Source: Serinicoccus chungangensis (lineage in GTDB: Bacteria > Actinomycetota > Actinomycetes > Actinomycetales > Dermatophilaceae). Taken from it: 64,000 nucleotides of DNA. Each line of letters begins with the position of its first letter. Position 1 is the first letter of the stretch. The stretch lies in the NCBI RefSeq assembly GCF_001483745.1, contig NZ_LQBL01000022.1:124001-188000 (forward strand), written 5' to 3'. The position numbers and the translations under genes were made by a program. The notes under the pieces were generated by a model that was not told where the DNA came from, did not search any database, and saw only the letters and a list, made by a program, of their open reading frames with translations. This document shows, one piece after another, positions 63,182 to 64,000 of this stretch.

Positions 63182-64000
63182 ATGACGCCCCTCCCCCTGG
63201 CCGCTGCCGACACCTCGTCGTCCACGAGCATCGCCGACCCGATGCTGTGGGCGCTGACGCTCGGCGGCGTCGTGCTGCTGCTGGCCTTCGACATGGTCCT
63301 GACCCGGCGGCCGCACGCGGTGTCGATGAAGGAGGCCCTCGCGTGGTCGGCCTTCTACCTGGCGCTGCCGCTGCTGTTCGGGGTGTACGTCTGGCAGCAG
63401 TTCGGGAGCCAGACCGGGCTGGAGTACTACACCGGCTACCTCGTCGAGAAGTCGTTGTCGGTCGACAACCTCTTCGTCTTCATCCTCATCCTCACCGCCT
63501 TCGCCGTGCCGCGCGAGCTGCAGCAGCGGGTCCTGCTCATCGGCATCATCGGCGCCCTCGTGCTGCGCGGCGTGTTCATCGCCCTGGGCGCCGCGCTCAT
63601 CGCCAACTTCGCCATCACCTTCCTCGTCTTCGGGCTCATCCTGCTGGCGACCGCGTGGAAGGTCCTCAAGGACGCCCGCGACGACAGCCACGTGGAGGTG
63701 GCCAAGCTGCCCGCCGTCCGGCTGACCCGGCGCTTCTTCGCCGTCACCGACGACTACCGCGGCACCCGCTTCACGGTGCGCGAGGGCGGGCGCCGCGCCC
63801 TCACCCCCTTCGCCCTGGTGGCCCTGGCGATCCTCGGGACCGACGTCGTCTTCGCCGTCGACTCGGTGCCGGCGGTCTACGGCATCACCGGCGACCCCTA
63901 CCTGGTCTTCGTCACCAACGCCTTCGCCCTGCTGGGTCTGCGCGCGCTCTACTTCGTCCTCGAGGGTGCCCTGGGCCAGCTGCGCCACCTCGGCTACGGG
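63182..64000 (+). CDS. TerC family membrane protein (Mn2+ exporter type), truncated by window end
   Basis: Open to the last base: 273 residues without stop. About seven membrane helices are visible so far. EKSLSVDNLFVFILI and LAILGTDVVFAVDSVPAV hold the paired acidic motifs of the TerC family, which likely bind metal. With the Mn2+ riboswitch upstream, the probable role is manganese efflux or delivery to exported enzymes, as for Alx and MeeF/MeeY. ATG at 63182 is the only start near the ribosome site AAAGG. Confidence 0.92.
   Translation, partial: MTPLPLAAADTSSSTSIADPMLWALTLGGVVLLLAFDMVLTRRPHAVSMKEALAWSAFYLALPLLFGVYVWQQFGSQTGLEYYTGYLVEKSLSVDNLFVFILILTAFAVPRELQQRVLLIGIIGALVLRGVFIALGAALIANFAITFLVFGLILLATAWKVLKDARDDSHVEVAKLPAVRLTRRFFAVTDDYRGTRFTVREGGRRALTPFALVALAILGTDVVFAVDSVPAVYGITGDPYLVFVTNAFALLGLRALYFVLEGALGQLRHLGYG

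Overview
The window is chromosomal DNA of a very GC-rich actinobacterium. GTG starts, GTGA/ATGA gene overlaps, NucS instead of MutSL, Kgd and an F-type ATP synthase with a fused-length delta subunit all fit this. The gene order argS-hom-rho-rpmE-prfA-prmC-tsaC-glyA-wecA-atp, and nucS, mce, thiolase and ybbN close together, is the order known from Mycobacterium and relatives. Overall style (short intergenic gaps, frequent GGTATGCC words) suggests the Intrasporangiaceae/Ornithinimicrobiaceae, but that placement is inference. No phage, plasmid, transposase or CRISPR was seen, and no gene-free stretch exceeds 300 bases.

Left part (1-19 kb): the end of phosphoglucomutase, a thioredoxin-fold YbbN protein, a lipoprotein, a DUF1353 protein, prolyl aminopeptidase, a thiolase/acetyltransferase pair, an amidohydrolase, methylmalonyl-CoA epimerase with an AI-2E-type transporter, a two-domain acetyltransferase framed by two opposed 32-bp-period repeat arrays, a small zinc-ribbon-like protein, a duplicated 3-hydroxyacyl-CoA dehydrogenase, NucS, a GT2/GtrA glycosyl-transfer pair, a large membrane protein, gamma-glutamyltranspeptidase and a cobalamin adenosyltransferase. 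Epimerase and adenosyltransferase both serve methylmalonyl-CoA metabolism.

Middle (19-41 kb, mostly minus strand): the complete ATP synthase operon atpI-atpZ-BEFHAGD under a CRP/GlxR-type palindrome. A uracil/xanthine permease, a 22-bp tandem repeat and a strong hairpin separate atpD from atpC. Upstream lie wecA, glyA, tsaC, a 24-residue membrane peptide, prmC, prfA, rpmE, rho with a long repetitive insertion, an ACT-less homoserine dehydrogenase and argS. The lysA, thrC and thrB genes that usually sit here are absent.

Right part (40-64 kb): tRNA-Arg(CCG), then a full selenocysteine module (tRNA-Sec, selA, selB, selD) without a visible selenoprotein gene. Next come an aldehyde dehydrogenase, a two-gene ABC exporter, the multifunctional 2-oxoglutarate decarboxylase kgd coupled to an acetyltransferase and a probably inactive SGNH hydrolase, prephenate dehydratase, a polyprenyl glycosylphosphotransferase, an S26 peptidase, and the tightly overlapped leuB-alr-tsaE-phosphatase operon divergent from leuCD. 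The window ends inside a TerC gene preceded by a yybP-ykoY (manganese) riboswitch with its own promoter.

A signal not tied to any one gene is the octamer GGTATGCC/GGCATACC, seen about 29 times in all reading frames, often at the cost of rare codons.
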